Counted from the first letter of the stretch, positions 34,173 to 43,833 are shown. The stretch is DNA of 64,000 bases from Deinococcus psychrotolerans (GCF_003860465.1 NZ_CP034183.1:443501-507500), one strand, 5' to 3'. Notes: generated from the sequence alone by a model not told the origin. Translations and numbers: made by a program.

Positions 34173-34200
34173 TTGTCTAGACGCGCCATGCCGCTATCAT
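34173..34200 (+). promoter_or_regulatory. Promoter of the methylmalonyl-CoA mutase gene
   Basis: TTGTCT (34173-34178) and TATCAT (34195-34200) are separated by 16 bases, close to the sigma-70 consensus. The start codon is 22 bases downstream, behind AAGGAG, so unlike many neighbours this transcript has a short leader. Confidence 0.55.
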
Positions 34201-34221
34201 GATTTCAAACAAGGAGCCATC

Positions 34222-36375
34222 ATGACCGACGCCCCCACGCTTAATGGGCCTCCCCTCAACGACTGGGAAGCGCTCGCCCGCAAAGACCTGCGCGGCGCTG
34301 ATCCCAGCACGCTCAGCCGCCTGACCCCGGAGGGTTTGACCCTCAAAGCGCTCTACACCGCCGCTGACACGCGGGATTTGACGCCCAGCTTGCCGGGCTT
34401 GCCACCGTACACCCGTGGCCCCCGCGCCACCATGTACGCCGCCCGCCCCTGGACGATTCGCCAGTACGCCGGATTCTCGACGGCTGAAGCGTCCAACGCT
34501 TTTTACCGCCGCAACCTCGCTGCTGGGCAAAAGGGCCTCAGTGTGGCCTTCGACCTGGCGACCCACCGGGGCTACGACTCCGACCACCCGCGTGTCACCG
34601 GCGATGTTGGTAAAGCGGGCGTGGCCATCGACTCGGTAGAGGACATGAAGATTTTGTTCGAGGGCATTCCCCTCAATGAAATGTCGGTGTCCATGACCAT
34701 GAACGGAGCGGTGCTGCCGATTCTGGCGGCTTTTATCGTGGCTGGCGAGGAACAGGGTGCGGCGCTCTCAGAACTCTCCGGCACCATCCAGAACGACATT
34801 CTCAAAGAGTTCATGGTTCGCAACACGTATATCTATCCGCCCGCGCCAAGTATGCAGATCGTGGCCGATATCATCGAATACACGGCCAAGCAAATGCCGC
34901 GCTTCAATTCTATTTCGATCAGCGGCTATCACTTGCAAGAAGCGGGCGCAAATGCCGCTTTGGAGCTGGCTTACACCTTAGCGGACGGCCTCGAATACGT
35001 GCGGGCGGCTTTGAAGAAAGGGTTAGACATTGACGAGTTCGCGCCGCGCCTGTCTTTTTTCTTCGCCATCGGCATGAATTTTTACATGGAAGTCGCCAAG
35101 TTGCGGGCGGCGCGGCTGCTGTGGTCGGAGTTGCTGACCCCATTCAACCCCAAAAACCCGCTCAGCAGTGCTCTGAGAACCCACTGCCAGACCTCGGGTT
35201 GGAGCCTGACCGAGCAAGACCCCTACAACAACGTGGTTCGCACGACGGTGGAAGCGCTGGCGGCCGTGTTCGGCGGCACCCAGAGCCTCCACACCAACTC
35301 GTTTGATGAGGCGATTGGCCTCCCCACCGACTTCTCGGCCCGCATTGCCCGCAATACCCAACTGATCGTGCAGGAAGAAACGGGTATTCCGCAGGTGGTC
35401 GATCCCTGGGGCGGCTCGTACCTGATGGAGCGCCTGACCGCCGACCTCGCCGACGAGGCCCGACGCCTGATTGGTGAAGTGGAAGAACTCGGCGGCATGA
35501 CCAAAGCGGTGGCCTCGGGCCTGCCCAAGCTGCGCATTGAGGAATCGGCGGCCCGTAAGCAGGCCCGGATCGATAGGGGCGAAGACGTGATCGTGGGCGT
35601 CAACAAATACCAGCCGAGCGAGCCGACGGCGGTGGACGTGCTGCAAATCGACAATGCTAGCGTGCGCGATTCGCAGTTGCGCCGCCTGGAAGAAGTCAAA
35701 GCTGGGCGTGATCTGGCCGCCGTGACCCGCACCTTGGAAGACTTGGTCGAGTGCGCCCGCACTGGCGAGGGCAATTTGCTGGCCCTCAGCGTGGAAGCGA
35801 TGCGGGCGCGGGCCACCGTGGGCGAGCTGTCGGTGGTGCTCGAAGGCGTGTGGGGCCGCCACCAAGCCGAGGTGAAAACTCTAAGCGGAGTCTACGCGCA
35901 GGGCTACGCGGGCGACGCCGACTTTGCCCAGCTTCAGGCCGAGATCGAAGCCTTCGCCGAGGCCGAGGGCCGCCGCCCGCGCATGCTGGTCGTCAAGCTG
36001 GGCCAAGACGGCCATGATCGGGGCGCAAAGGTGATTGCCAGTGGCTTTGCCGATCTGGGCTTTGACGTGGACGTGGGGCCGCTGTTTCAAACGCCGGATG
36101 AAGCGGCGCGGCAAGCCACCGAAAACGACGTGCATGTGGTGGGCGTCTCCAGTCAGGCGGCGGGCCACCAGACCCTGATTCCGGCGCTGATCGAAGCACT
36201 GAGGGCCGAAGACGCGGGCGACATTCTGGTGATTGCGGGCGGCGTGATTCCCCAGCAGGATTATGCAGCTCTGCGGGAAGCGGGCGTAGCGGGCATTTTC
36301 GGGCCGGGCACGCCGATTTTGCAGTCGGCACGGGAAGTGTTGCGGCTGCTGTCGGCAAAGCAGAGAAAGGGTTGA
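34222..36375 (+). CDS. Methylmalonyl-CoA mutase
   Basis: A 717-residue adenosylcobalamin enzyme interconverting methylmalonyl-CoA and succinyl-CoA in propionate, odd-chain fatty acid and branched-chain amino acid catabolism. The catalytic barrel shows [63 protein letters not shown] and [15 protein letters not shown]. The C-terminal cobalamin domain has [20 protein letters not shown], with the His that ligates cobalt, and [13 protein letters not shown]. One chain carries both domains at the length of a catalytic subunit. AAGGAG supports the start. The epimerase and MeaB-type genes are not in the window. Confidence 0.95.
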   Translation: MTDAPTLNGPPLNDWEALARKDLRGADPSTLSRLTPEGLTLKALYTAADTRDLTPSLPGLPPYTRGPRATMYAARPWTIRQYAGFSTAEASNAFYRRNLAAGQKGLSVAFDLATHRGYDSDHPRVTGDVGKAGVAIDSVEDMKILFEGIPLNEMSVSMTMNGAVLPILAAFIVAGEEQGAALSELSGTIQNDILKEFMVRNTYIYPPAPSMQIVADIIEYTAKQMPRFNSISISGYHLQEAGANAALELAYTLADGLEYVRAALKKGLDIDEFAPRLSFFFAIGMNFYMEVAKLRAARLLWSELLTPFNPKNPLSSALRTHCQTSGWSLTEQDPYNNVVRTTVEALAAVFGGTQSLHTNSFDEAIGLPTDFSARIARNTQLIVQEETGIPQVVDPWGGSYLMERLTADLADEARRLIGEVEELGGMTKAVASGLPKLRIEESAARKQARIDRGEDVIVGVNKYQPSEPTAVDVLQIDNASVRDSQLRRLEEVKAGRDLAAVTRTLEDLVECARTGEGNLLALSVEAMRARATVGELSVVLEGVWGRHQAEVKTLSGVYAQGYAGDADFAQLQAEIEAFAEAEGRRPRMLVVKLGQDGHDRGAKVIASGFADLGFDVDVGPLFQTPDEAARQATENDVHVVGVSSQAAGHQTLIPALIEALRAEDAGDILVIAGGVIPQQDYAALREAGVAGIFGPGTPILQSAREVLRLLSAKQRKG

Positions 36376-36628
36376 GTTTGAATCAGTAACGGCCGGATAC
36401 AGACTAGAGAAGGCTTATTTTCTTGGGACGGCCAGCCCGTTCACTCGCTCTCCTTCGAAGCTGTGTTAGTCCTAACCTCAATGCTCCCGCGACTCGTTCC
36501 CCTCAAGGTGGAGGAGCTAAAAACCTGACTCTGTCATTTTTAAGGTCAACCTTCGCCTTCCAACTCCCCAAGCCAAGCAGCTACAAACAGTAGCGGCCAG
36601 CACGTAAACGAATGGCCAGCCGTGAAGA

Positions 36629-36720
36629 ACGCTGGAGAAACGAGCCAGTAGCAAAGCTGCGAAGACACAGTGCCGAGCGCAGCGACTGGCTCCCCCTTCC
36701 CAACGGTGAGGGGGCTAGCG
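36629..36720. repeat. REP-like palindromic element C
   Basis: The core GCTCCCCCT-TCCCAACGGTG-AGGGGGCTAGC forms a hairpin preceded by GAGCGCAGCGACTG. The composition and C5/G5 arms recall elements A and B, but the match is looser, so membership of the same family is tentative. Confidence 0.4.
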
Positions 36721-36855
36721 CTAAGTACGCCAATGTTTATCTTTGGATAAACCGAGCGGAGCGGGCAGGCCCAATAGGTGCCGCTCTGCCCAAGACGCGG
36801 AATCCCGAAACGGTAATCTTGCTGTACTTAGAAGCAAAAAGCTGAAGCCCGACAT

Positions 36856-36894
36856 AAAAAAAGCGGCAGCCAGAAGAATCTCCCCGGCTGCCGC
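36856..36894 (-). terminator. Terminator of the ABC permease gene
   Basis: On the minus strand GCGGCAGCC and GGCTGCCGC (36894-36886 and 36871-36863) form a perfect 9-bp stem, followed by seven T (36862-36856). It lies just after the permease stop codon. Confidence 0.9.
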
Positions 36895-36905
36895 AGGTAT
36901 TACGC

Positions 36906-38168
36906 TTAACCTAATTCCAAACTACTCAGTCCCCAACTCAGCGCCGCAAGAGTCAGCAGCGTCAGCGGTAGGAGGCCCAGCGAAGCGGGCGGGAGCAGCA
37001 CCCACAAACCCGCTGTCAGCAGCGCGACAGTAGCAGCGCTGCCCAGCCGCACCTCATTGGTGTGACCGCCCAGCCAGCGCACCAGCAGGGCCGTGACGCC
37101 CAACGTCGCCAGCGGCAGCACCAGAGCCGACAAAACCACCGCCCCACTTTGCAGCAGCGGCAAGCGCAGCACAAGCGCTCCAATCAGCACCAGCACAGCT
37201 ACTACCGCGCCGCCCACAGCACTGCCCGGCAAGACCCGTCCCAACCACGCCGCGCTCTGCGAAATAGGCCAAGTCGCAGAAGCGGTCACGCCCAGCAAGC
37301 GGGTAAACGGCTCGGCCCCCACCAGCAAGGCCAGAATCAGAACGGCGACGGGCAAGTGATAAGGCAACGCCACGACCAGACCGAGCATGACCGCCGTCAG
37401 CGCCACCACCCCCCAGAGCAGGCCGCCCGGTGCGCTGCGGAGGTTGAGAGTGGTGCGCCACATCAGCGCTCCAGCCGCGCCCCAAGTCGCCGGAGCGGGC
37501 CGTAAGTTGCGCCGGGCGGGCCGGGCTTGCTCCATCCGGAGCGGCATCTTGGGGAGCTTGTATTTCTTCCTGAGTCGCCACAGCCACAGCGACTGGGCGT
37601 GCTGGGGAAGGCGGGCGGGCGGCTCCGAGAGCAGCGGCCAGCCCAGCGCTATGCTCAGGGTCAGCACGACTGCCACGCTCAGGCCCAGCGCTCCCCAACC
37701 GAACTGGCCCGGTGCCACGACACTCAGTGCCGGAAGCAGCGCCAGCGCCCACACCGGAGCCGGAGAGCGCAAGTTCTGGCGGGCCGTGTAACTCAGCCAG
37801 CCCAGCGCGAAGCGGGCCAGCATCACCGCTGGAAACAGCAGCAAGCCCAGCCAGCCCTGCGAAAAGATGCCGAACAGTGCTCCCAGCAGCAGCCCCGCGC
37901 CCATTCCTGGGAGTGCGGCCCGCAGCAGCGGCCACAGCAGCGCTTGACGGGTCGGCAGCGGCGTGAGCATCAGCGCCGCGTCCCGGCGATCTAAGCCGAA
38001 CGGCGGCCAACGGGTCAGCGTGCCTGACAGCAGGGCCAGCACCGACAGCCCCGCGATCAGAATCTCGGGCACATGCGGCGGCGGCGCGGCCTGCCGAATG
38101 CTGATGAGCAAGAGCACCGCGAAGGTGCCGCCGTAGAGGGCCAGCACCACCGTACCGGAGCGGCGCAT
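36906..38168 (-). CDS. ABC transporter permease-like membrane protein
   Basis: A 420-residue polytopic membrane protein with about ten hydrophobic segments and a central charged loop (WLWRLRKKYKLPKMPLRMEQARPARRNL). It lies directly downstream of an ABC ATPase gene, so it is probably the export permease. The annotated ATG is the first standard start, but the frame is open for 23 more codons to a CTG at 38237, which overlaps the ATPase stop as CTGA. The extra residues (LNGTLRYLLLISLGRGGLNW) look like genuine N-terminal sequence, so the real start may be this CTG. Substrate unknown. Confidence 0.8.
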   Translation of the reverse strand: MRRSGTVVLALYGGTFAVLLLISIRQAAPPPHVPEILIAGLSVLALLSGTLTRWPPFGLDRRDAALMLTPLPTRQALLWPLLRAALPGMGAGLLLGALFGIFSQGWLGLLLFPAVMLARFALGWLSYTARQNLRSPAPVWALALLPALSVVAPGQFGWGALGLSVAVVLTLSIALGWPLLSEPPARLPQHAQSLWLWRLRKKYKLPKMPLRMEQARPARRNLRPAPATWGAAGALMWRTTLNLRSAPGGLLWGVVALTAVMLGLVVALPYHLPVAVLILALLVGAEPFTRLLGVTASATWPISQSAAWLGRVLPGSAVGGAVVAVLVLIGALVLRLPLLQSGAVVLSALVLPLATLGVTALLVRWLGGHTNEVRLGSAATVALLTAGLWVLLPPASLGLLPLTLLTLAALSWGLSSLELG

Positions 38169-38233
38169 AAAGCCCCACCAATTGAGCCCGCCGCGCCCGA
38201 GCGAAATCAGCAGCAGGTAACGCAGGGTGCCGT

Positions 38234-38854
38234 TCAGCGGCTGCTCCCTTGAAGCTGGGCCACCGACACGACGCGCACCTTGGGCAGTTGTGCCAACTCG
38301 CCGCCGTGGGTGGTCAGCACGGCGCAGCGGCCCTCGGCAGCGAGGCGGCTCAGGTGGTCGCGCAATACTTGACGCGAGTCGGTGTCCAGCGTGCCGAACG
38401 GTTCGTCAAGCACAGTCAGCGGCCTTTTGAGGCCCAAAGCGATAGCCAAACCGACTTTCTGACGGGTGCCGCGTGACAACTCCGCCGGAAACTGATCCAA
38501 GCGGTGGCCGAGGTCAAAGGCGTTCAGGGCCGTGTGAAGGTCTTCGAGCGGCGCGGCGTAAGCCAGTGAAGCGAACTGGGCATGTTCGGCAACGCTCAGG
38601 TCGTCGTACAGCTCGGCTTCGTCGGGCACGAAGGCGAAGGCGGCGCGGCCCGCCACACTGCGCGGCGGGTGGCCCTGCACCTGAATTTGGCCCGCGCTGG
38701 CCGTTAGGCCGCACAGCACCCGCAGCAAAGTGGTTTTGCCCGCGCCGTTGCCGCCAGTCAGGTGCAGGATTTCGCCGGCCTTAACCTTCAAATCAACGTC
38801 GTGCAGCACGCGGGCCGCGCCGAGGGTTACGGAAATATTTTGAGCCGTCAACAT
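38234..38854 (-). CDS. ABC transporter ATP-binding protein
   Basis: A 206-residue ATPase from ATG 38854 (MLTAQNISVTLGAARVLHDV); CATACT ends six bases upstream, so it is leaderless. Walker A is GGNGAGKTT, Walker B LTVLDEPFGTLD and the H-loop TTHGG. The signature is degenerate, ELSRGTRQKVGLAIAL, as in CcmA-like exporters. It forms a two-gene transporter with the permease, whose start probably overlaps this stop. The divergent neighbour is a small secreted protein gene. Confidence 0.9.
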   Translation of the reverse strand: MLTAQNISVTLGAARVLHDVDLKVKAGEILHLTGGNGAGKTTLLRVLCGLTASAGQIQVQGHPPRSVAGRAAFAFVPDEAELYDDLSVAEHAQFASLAYAAPLEDLHTALNAFDLGHRLDQFPAELSRGTRQKVGLAIALGLKRPLTVLDEPFGTLDTDSRQVLRDHLSRLAAEGRCAVLTTHGGELAQLPKVRVVSVAQLQGSSR

Positions 38855-38941
38855 TCGGCAAGTATGGCAGGTAAGCAAGCAAACCAAACGGGACTTCCGG
38901 CGAGTCGGCAACTTTGCGGGTGTGCCAACCGTACTGACCGT

Positions 38942-39352
38942 ATGAACCACTTGAGGGCCTTCTTTCTCGTTACGTTTCTCGTTGCGCTGTTGCCGCTCGC
39001 TGCCGCCGGTGTCGTCAGAAAGCCGATCAAACCCATTCGGCCCGCGCCATTCAAGACCTGCACGCTGGGCGAGCTGCGCCTGATGAGCGACGCCAGCGGC
39101 AAAGTCCGGTTTGCCCAGTACGGCCAGCAGTACCCCGACAACACCCTACGGGTGCGCCAAAGTTATGACCGGCTTGGCCGTTTGACCGGCGTCAGCGTGG
39201 CGTGGAGCGGCTTTGCGGGCCAGATGGTGGATGCGCGGGCTTCGTATGACATGCGGGGCCAGCTGATTAAAGAAACTGGCTTCCGAGCTAGGGGCTTTAC
39301 CACGCCGCTCAAAAGTTACGTCAAGCCGCTGCCCAAAGGAGCCAAGTGCTAG
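38942..39352 (+). CDS. Small secreted protein
   Basis: A 136-residue protein with a signal peptide (MNHLRAFFLVTFLVALLPLAAAG) and a basic Pro-rich segment (VVRKPIKPIRPAPFKTC). The remainder is beta-like (LRLMSDASGKVRFAQYGQQYPDNTLRVRQSYDRLGRLTGVSVAW), reminiscent of short repeats in which a polar turn follows Y/R-rich strands, and ends LPKGAKC. Two cysteines could form a disulfide. I recognise no family. Its stop overlaps the start of the next gene. Confidence 0.7.
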   Translation: MNHLRAFFLVTFLVALLPLAAAGVVRKPIKPIRPAPFKTCTLGELRLMSDASGKVRFAQYGQQYPDNTLRVRQSYDRLGRLTGVSVAWSGFAGQMVDARASYDMRGQLIKETGFRARGFTTPLKSYVKPLPKGAKC

Positions 39353-39798
39353 CGCTGCTGCTTACGCTGGCCGCCGCTTTGCCCGTAGGGGTGGCCGAAG
39401 TCAGGTCGGTGGTGGTGCAAGTCGAAACGGCGCACCGTCAGGGCCGCCTGAAAGAGGAACACCGGGTCATGTCTCCCGGCTCCATCTGGCCGGATGACAC
39501 CACTTGCGACCGCTGGCGCAACGCTTCAGGGACGGTGCGCCGCCTGACCTATGCGGGTGGAACCAGCGACAGCTTTACCACCTTGGCCCAAACCTACGAT
39601 GCGGCGGGAAAATTGCGTTTTGCCTTCTGGCGCGGCGGTGCGGTCAATCAAGCACGGAAGGAAATTCGGCTGTACTTTGATCCGGCGGGGCGGCAGCTCC
39701 AGCGCCTGGCGCAGGAAACTGGCCCTGGGTATCCATTCAGCGACCCCGCTGAGCTGTTGATCTTCTCAGCCTCAGCGGCAGCCTTAGCACCCTGCTGA
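39346..39798 (+). CDS. Small secreted protein
   Basis: A 150-residue protein from a GTG that overlaps the preceding stop (GTGCTAG), so the pair is coupled. It starts with a short signal peptide (MLALLLTLAAALPVGVA). The mature part (TYDAAGKLRFAFWRGGAVNQARKEIRLYFDPAGRQLQRLAQETG) shows the same kind of strand-turn pattern as its neighbour, suggesting a distant relationship. It ends in ALAPC. Function unknown. Confidence 0.68.
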   Translation: MLALLLTLAAALPVGVAEVRSVVVQVETAHRQGRLKEEHRVMSPGSIWPDDTTCDRWRNASGTVRRLTYAGGTSDSFTTLAQTYDAAGKLRFAFWRGGAVNQARKEIRLYFDPAGRQLQRLAQETGPGYPFSDPAELLIFSASAAALAPC

Positions 39799-40205
39799 GG
39801 GCATGACCGCTCTGGATTTGTTGGCTTGAGGGATTTGCTACGCCGCTGCCCAAAGGAGCCAAATGCCACAGGTGCTCTTTATCCCAGTACGTCGCCTCTA
39901 ATTTGCGTTTGACTTACAGTTTTGGCGCGAGAAGATGCAGCATTCAGAGTCTTGCATGTGACTTTTCTCTCAAAGACTGGGTGACTTCACTTTGTGCTTG
40001 GCTGCTGTGTTCGCCGCCCGACTGCCAAATTCAAATCCCTTCAATCTTAAACGAATGTGCTGGAGGGAGCGGAGCGGCCACTGCTGTGGTGTTCCGAGGC
40101 CGCCTTGACACGTTCTAAGCAAGCTCTGTGAGAGCTTTGATTTAGACGCGCTCAAGACAGTGCCCTGACAGAAGGCTGTGTGGCTCAGGCTGTCAAGGTG
40201 GCTTC
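39799..40205. other. Spacer with a gene fossil and a palindrome
   Basis: About 400 bases without a credible gene. CCGCTGCCCAAAGGAGCCAA (39843-39862) is a 20-base exact copy of the 3' end of the secreted protein gene at 39326-39345, with matching flanks, so it looks like a decayed duplicate. Further right are TTGACA (40105-40110) and the palindrome at 40121-40137. AAGGTGG just before 40206 is the binding site of the next gene. Confidence 0.5.
40121..40137. promoter_or_regulatory. Palindrome AAGCTCTGTGAGAGCTT
   Basis: A perfect 7+7 inverted repeat with a three-base centre lies ten bases after a TTGACA box upstream of the PATAN-peroxiredoxin gene. An operator overlapping the promoter is plausible, but no good -10 box is evident. 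Confidence 0.3.
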
Positions 40206-41435
40206 ATGTTGATGCTTCCGTCCATGCAGGCTGTGGTGCAAACTGCCGAACAGCCGCTTCCCTCCGTCCTGCAATTGAGCTTCTCAGAACCGAGCTTCAA
40301 TACCCATTTGCGCTTCAGTGAAGGGCGGATTACCGGTGTTCGCAGCGCTCTGCTTCCGAGTTGGAGCAGTTCGCTCCTGCGGCTGGGGGTCAATACACAA
40401 GCGGTTGTCGAAGCGCAACTGCGCAGCCGCAAGGTAGATGACGTGCTGGCCTCGCTCATCGAGACCGGGCATCTGGAAGCGCACAGCCTTGCGCAATTGG
40501 TTCGCCTGCGGACGCTGGGTTCGCTGCTGCCGCTGGTGTGGCGCTCAGGGCTGATGGAGGTGAGCAGCACGCCAAGCCATACGGTTTTGCCGCTGACCAG
40601 TGCCGATACCCTCCAGAGTGTCAGCGCCGCCGAGTACCACGCCTCGGCGCTCAGCCCGAGCGAGCAGGCACTTACCTTGAATGACCATTTCACGGCCTCG
40701 CCACTGGCCAGCACCGAGTCTCTAGGCAGTGAGGAAGCCCGCACCGTTTACTTGGCTGCCCTGCACGGTTTGAGCTTAGGTGAAACGGCTCAGCGTCACG
40801 GGCTGCGTTGGGACGCACTGACCAAGGCCGTCACGCACCTTACGGCGGCCGGGGCCTTGCGTCCGGTTCAGGCAGGCAAGCGGGCGCGTGAGGTGGCAGG
40901 CCGTTTGAAAGTGGGTGAGGTGGCTCCGGAATTTTGTCTGCCGGACTTCGGCGGCGGTGAGGTGCGCCTCAGCGACCTGCGCGGCAAAAAAATCTGGTTG
41001 ATCTTTAACCGCCAGAGTACTTGTGCGCTGTGCAACCCGCACCATCTCCAGATCATTGCGCTCAGCGAACGGATGCGCCAGCAGGGGGTGCAGATCGTTT
41101 CGGTGTGGGGAAGTACGGTGGCCGATTTGGCGCTCGGCATCGGCAAACTGCGCCCTCCTTACCCGGTGCTGGCCGACCCACTCGACGAAACGTACGACCG
41201 CTACGGTCTGGATCACAGCCTGCGCGGGTTCCTCGACCTGCGCAACTTGCCCACCGCCCTGAGCGGCCTGAAAATGATGGGCACTTCGGCGCTCAAAGAC
41301 GACGGAGAACTGACCCGGATGCCTGCCGAGTTCCTGATCGGCGCAGACGGCACCATCGAAGCTGCCCACTACAATTCTTACGGAGCAGACTGGCTGTCGG
41401 TGGAGCGGGTTCTCGAATGGGCTGGGAAAAGCTGA
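40206..41435 (+). CDS. PATAN (DUF4388)-peroxiredoxin fusion protein
   Basis: A 409-residue two-domain protein. Residues about 15-120 resemble a PATAN/DUF4388 domain (LQLSFSEPSFNTHLRFSEGRITGVRSALLP; DDVLASLIETGHLEAHSLAQLV). A middle part (about 165-225) is helical and winged-helix-like (SLGETAQRHGLRWDALTKAVTHLTAAGALR). Residues about 235-405 are a thioredoxin-fold AhpC/TSA-type domain (APEFCLPDFGGGEVRLSDLRGKKIWLIFNRQSTCALC) with C273 and C276 as CxxC at the active-site position, ending PAEFLIGADGTIEAAHYN. AAGGTGG precedes the ATG. A redox-responsive regulatory role is my inference. Confidence 0.78.
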   Translation: MLMLPSMQAVVQTAEQPLPSVLQLSFSEPSFNTHLRFSEGRITGVRSALLPSWSSSLLRLGVNTQAVVEAQLRSRKVDDVLASLIETGHLEAHSLAQLVRLRTLGSLLPLVWRSGLMEVSSTPSHTVLPLTSADTLQSVSAAEYHASALSPSEQALTLNDHFTASPLASTESLGSEEARTVYLAALHGLSLGETAQRHGLRWDALTKAVTHLTAAGALRPVQAGKRAREVAGRLKVGEVAPEFCLPDFGGGEVRLSDLRGKKIWLIFNRQSTCALCNPHHLQIIALSERMRQQGVQIVSVWGSTVADLALGIGKLRPPYPVLADPLDETYDRYGLDHSLRGFLDLRNLPTALSGLKMMGTSALKDDGELTRMPAEFLIGADGTIEAAHYNSYGADWLSVERVLEWAGKS

Positions 41436-41525
41436 CTTGGCCGGTATCGGAAGTCCCGATACAATAAGCGTCAAGCACACACTAATCCGATGGACGCCGT
41501 TTCAGTGCGGGCGTAGCATAACTGC

Positions 41526-41840
41526 ATGACCTTCACCCTTCCCCGCTTTGGTCGCCGCGCCGCCACCACTCAACCTGCTCAGCTCTTTGCCCAGCCCACC
41601 ACTGCGACCCCTGCCGAGCCCCTGCACGAAGACGTGCTAATGGAAGTCGTTTTGCCCGAGGGCCGCGCCCTTCCCCAAGTGGAAGGCTGGACGCTGCGCC
41701 TGTGGCCCCAGGCCCGCCTCGGTGACGCCACCTTACAGGCCCACGCCGACGACGGTTCGCTAAGCCTCGCCAGCCTCACCGCCGCGCTGAGTGCCCAAGG
41801 CGTAATGACGCTGGGCCTCGTTCGCCGCCGCGCCGCTTAA
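41526..41840 (+). CDS. Hypothetical protein
   Basis: A 104-residue ORF. TAGCAT (41514-41519) ends six bases before the ATG, so translation is probably leaderless; TGGACG 17 bases further up may be the -35. The N-terminus is basic (MTFTLPRFGRRAATTQ) and the core reads MEVVLPEGRALPQVEGWTLRLWPQARLGDATLQAH. There is no known motif. A long hairpin terminator follows. Function unknown. Confidence 0.65.
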   Translation: MTFTLPRFGRRAATTQPAQLFAQPTTATPAEPLHEDVLMEVVLPEGRALPQVEGWTLRLWPQARLGDATLQAHADDGSLSLASLTAALSAQGVMTLGLVRRRAA

Positions 41841-41850
41841 TTTAAAACTC

Positions 41851-41903
41851 AACAACGAAAGAAGAGCAGGAGCCTAAGGGCTGGCTGCTCTTCTTTCGTT
41901 GTT
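41851..41903. terminator. Very long perfect hairpin, bidirectional terminator
   Basis: AACAACGAAAGAAGAGCAG (41851-41869) and its exact complement (41885-41903) make a 19-bp stem around a 15-base loop. The T-rich right arm can end the gene at 41526; the A-rich left arm gives a T-rich tail for the convergent cobA-hemD gene. Confidence 0.75.
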
Positions 41904-41944
41904 CCATTGGTTTTCACTTGAGCTGAGAAGTGGGCTGGGCTGTC

Positions 41945-43456
41945 CTACGCTTGCGGCTCTTCGATCAATCCTCCGGCCAATTCCGCCGCCGCTTCGACCA
42001 GCGCTTCCAAACTGGCTGTGCTGGCCACCCTGACTTGCTCAAAGCCCAAAGCGCGGGCGGCGTCGGCGGTTTGCGGCCCCATCGCCGCCACCTTGAAGTG
42101 TGTTCCGGCCAGCTGCGCCAAATGCCGCGCCGCGCTGCCGGAAGCCAGCGTGACCACGTCGGCGGCCTTGAGGCGTTCGAGTTCGTTTTCGCTCGGTACG
42201 GCGGGCACGGTGCGGTAGAGTTCGCCGCGCTGGTACGTCAGGCCACGTGCTTCTAGAGCATCTTGCAGCTCGGCCTCGGCCAGTTGACTGGTGAGGTGCA
42301 GCACCGTCTCTCCGGCTTTTGCGGGCAACTCCGTTCCCAAGTGCTTCGCTCCGGGCGTAGACGGCATGAAATCCGCCTTTAAGCCGTGCTCCTCGAGGCT
42401 GCGGGCGGTGCTCGGCCCGACGGCCCCCAGCTTGACGCCGCACAGCGCTCTGGCGTCTAAACCGAGTTCGTCGAGGTGGGCGAATAAAGCGCTGACGGCT
42501 TGGTTGCTGCTGAGGAGCAGCCAGTCCACGCCGCTCAGGTCACGCAGCCGCGCCCGAACCTCCTGCGGCGCTGAGCTGGCCTCAAAGCGGATCAGCGGCA
42601 CTTCCAGCACGTTCGCGCCTTTGGAGCGCAGCAAGTCGGCCAGAGCGCTCGAACCGTCGCGGGTGCGGGTGACGGCCACCTGCTTGCCCAGTAGCGGGTG
42701 GCCGAGTTCGGCGGGGCTTTCAAACCACTTCAGCTGGTCTCTGAGCCGCGCCACTTCACCGACCACCGTCACGGCGGGGGCTTCGAGTCCGGCCTTTTCG
42801 ACTTCTTCAGCAATGCTGCTGAGGGTGCCGCTGACGACGCGCTGCTGCGGCGTGGTGCCCCACTGAATCGTGGCGGCGGGCGTGCCGGGATGGCGGCCCG
42901 CTTTGATGAGGTCACTGGCGATTGTGCCGAGATTGCGCACCCCCATCAGCAGCACCAGAGTGTCTACTCCGCTGAGGCGCTCGTAGTGGGCGCTGCCTTC
43001 CTGCGTGTTTCCGGTGAGCACCGCAAAGCTGCGGGCGTCGCCCCGGTGCGTCACTGGAATGCCTGCGTAGGCCGGGGCGGCAATCGCGCTGCTGATGCCC
43101 GGCACGATTTCAAAGGGGATGCCCACGTCCACGCACGCCTGCGCTTCCTCAGAGCCGCGCCCGAAGACAAACACGTCGCCGCCTTTGAGCCGCGCCACCC
43201 GCTGCCCGCCGTTCTTCTGCGCTTCAGACACGATCAGGGCATTGATTTGCTCTTGGCTGATGTATTCCGAGAAGCCCTTTTTGCCCACGTAAATGGTCTG
43301 GGCCTGCGGTGCGTGCCGCAGGAGCTCGGGGTTGGCGAGGTAATCGAACAGCACCACATCGGCGGCGGCGAGAGCGGCTTGGCCGCGCAAAGTCAGCAGG
43401 CCGGGGTCGCCGGGGCCAGCACCGATGAGAGAAACAAAAGCACGGGAAGAAGTCAT
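41945..43456 (-). CDS. Uroporphyrinogen-III C-methyltransferase / uroporphyrinogen-III synthase fusion
   Basis: A 503-residue bifunctional protein for siroheme/cobalamin and heme branches. Residues about 1-255 are the SUMT (CobA) half: [74 protein letters not shown] and VLLMGVRNL. Residues about 262-503 are the HemD half: [56 protein letters not shown] and [15 protein letters not shown]. The start at 43456 follows TACCCT by six bases; the longer frame is rejected. Confidence 0.94.
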   Translation of the reverse strand: MTSSRAFVSLIGAGPGDPGLLTLRGQAALAAADVVLFDYLANPELLRHAPQAQTIYVGKKGFSEYISQEQINALIVSEAQKNGGQRVARLKGGDVFVFGRGSEEAQACVDVGIPFEIVPGISSAIAAPAYAGIPVTHRGDARSFAVLTGNTQEGSAHYERLSGVDTLVLLMGVRNLGTIASDLIKAGRHPGTPAATIQWGTTPQQRVVSGTLSSIAEEVEKAGLEAPAVTVVGEVARLRDQLKWFESPAELGHPLLGKQVAVTRTRDGSSALADLLRSKGANVLEVPLIRFEASSAPQEVRARLRDLSGVDWLLLSSNQAVSALFAHLDELGLDARALCGVKLGAVGPSTARSLEEHGLKADFMPSTPGAKHLGTELPAKAGETVLHLTSQLAEAELQDALEARGLTYQRGELYRTVPAVPSENELERLKAADVVTLASGSAARHLAQLAGTHFKVAAMGPQTADAARALGFEQVRVASTASLEALVEAAAELAGGLIEEPQA

Positions 43457-43518
43457 GAACGCAGGGTAACAAGTCGGAGCGGGGATATGTAGGCAGGTCG
43501 GCGCGTTAGCATGAGGGC

Positions 43519-43833
43519 ATGACTTATAAAATGATCGATTATCAGGGCCAGGGCTTCGTGGTGATGGGCACACACGATTTTGACCGCTGGCGCGACAACC
43601 TCAGCCGCCGTTTTGATGACAGCGCCGAAGCGGGCAACTTGCACCTGCATGTCCGCGTCAATGGGGAAGACCGCACCTTTACCAGCGTGGACGAGTACCT
43701 GAGTGAATTTACTGTGCGCGACATCAACGATGAGGAAGCCAAAGTGCTGGCCCGCTTGTTTGCCATTGATAAAGACGTTCACCATGCTTGGTACGGCCAG
43801 CATGATATGTTCCGGCCTTTCGCTGGCAAGTAG
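43519..43833 (+). CDS. Hypothetical protein
   Basis: A 104-residue soluble protein: [64 protein letters not shown], then [28 protein letters not shown]. It has no signal peptide or recognised motif. TAGCAT (43507-43512) ends six bases before the ATG, so it is leaderless. The next gene starts two bases after its stop. Function unknown. Confidence 0.72.
   Translation: MTYKMIDYQGQGFVVMGTHDFDRWRDNLSRRFDDSAEAGNLHLHVRVNGEDRTFTSVDEYLSEFTVRDINDEEAKVLARLFAIDKDVHHAWYGQHDMFRPFAGK

Larger units (their letters stand above)
36376..36905. other. Gene-poor spacer after methylmalonyl-CoA mutase
   Basis: About 530 bases without a credible gene; the open frames inside lack start context and codon pattern. It contains a REP-like block (about 36629-36720) and, at its right end, the terminator of the convergent permease gene. 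The rest shows no structure I could recognise. Confidence 0.5.
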
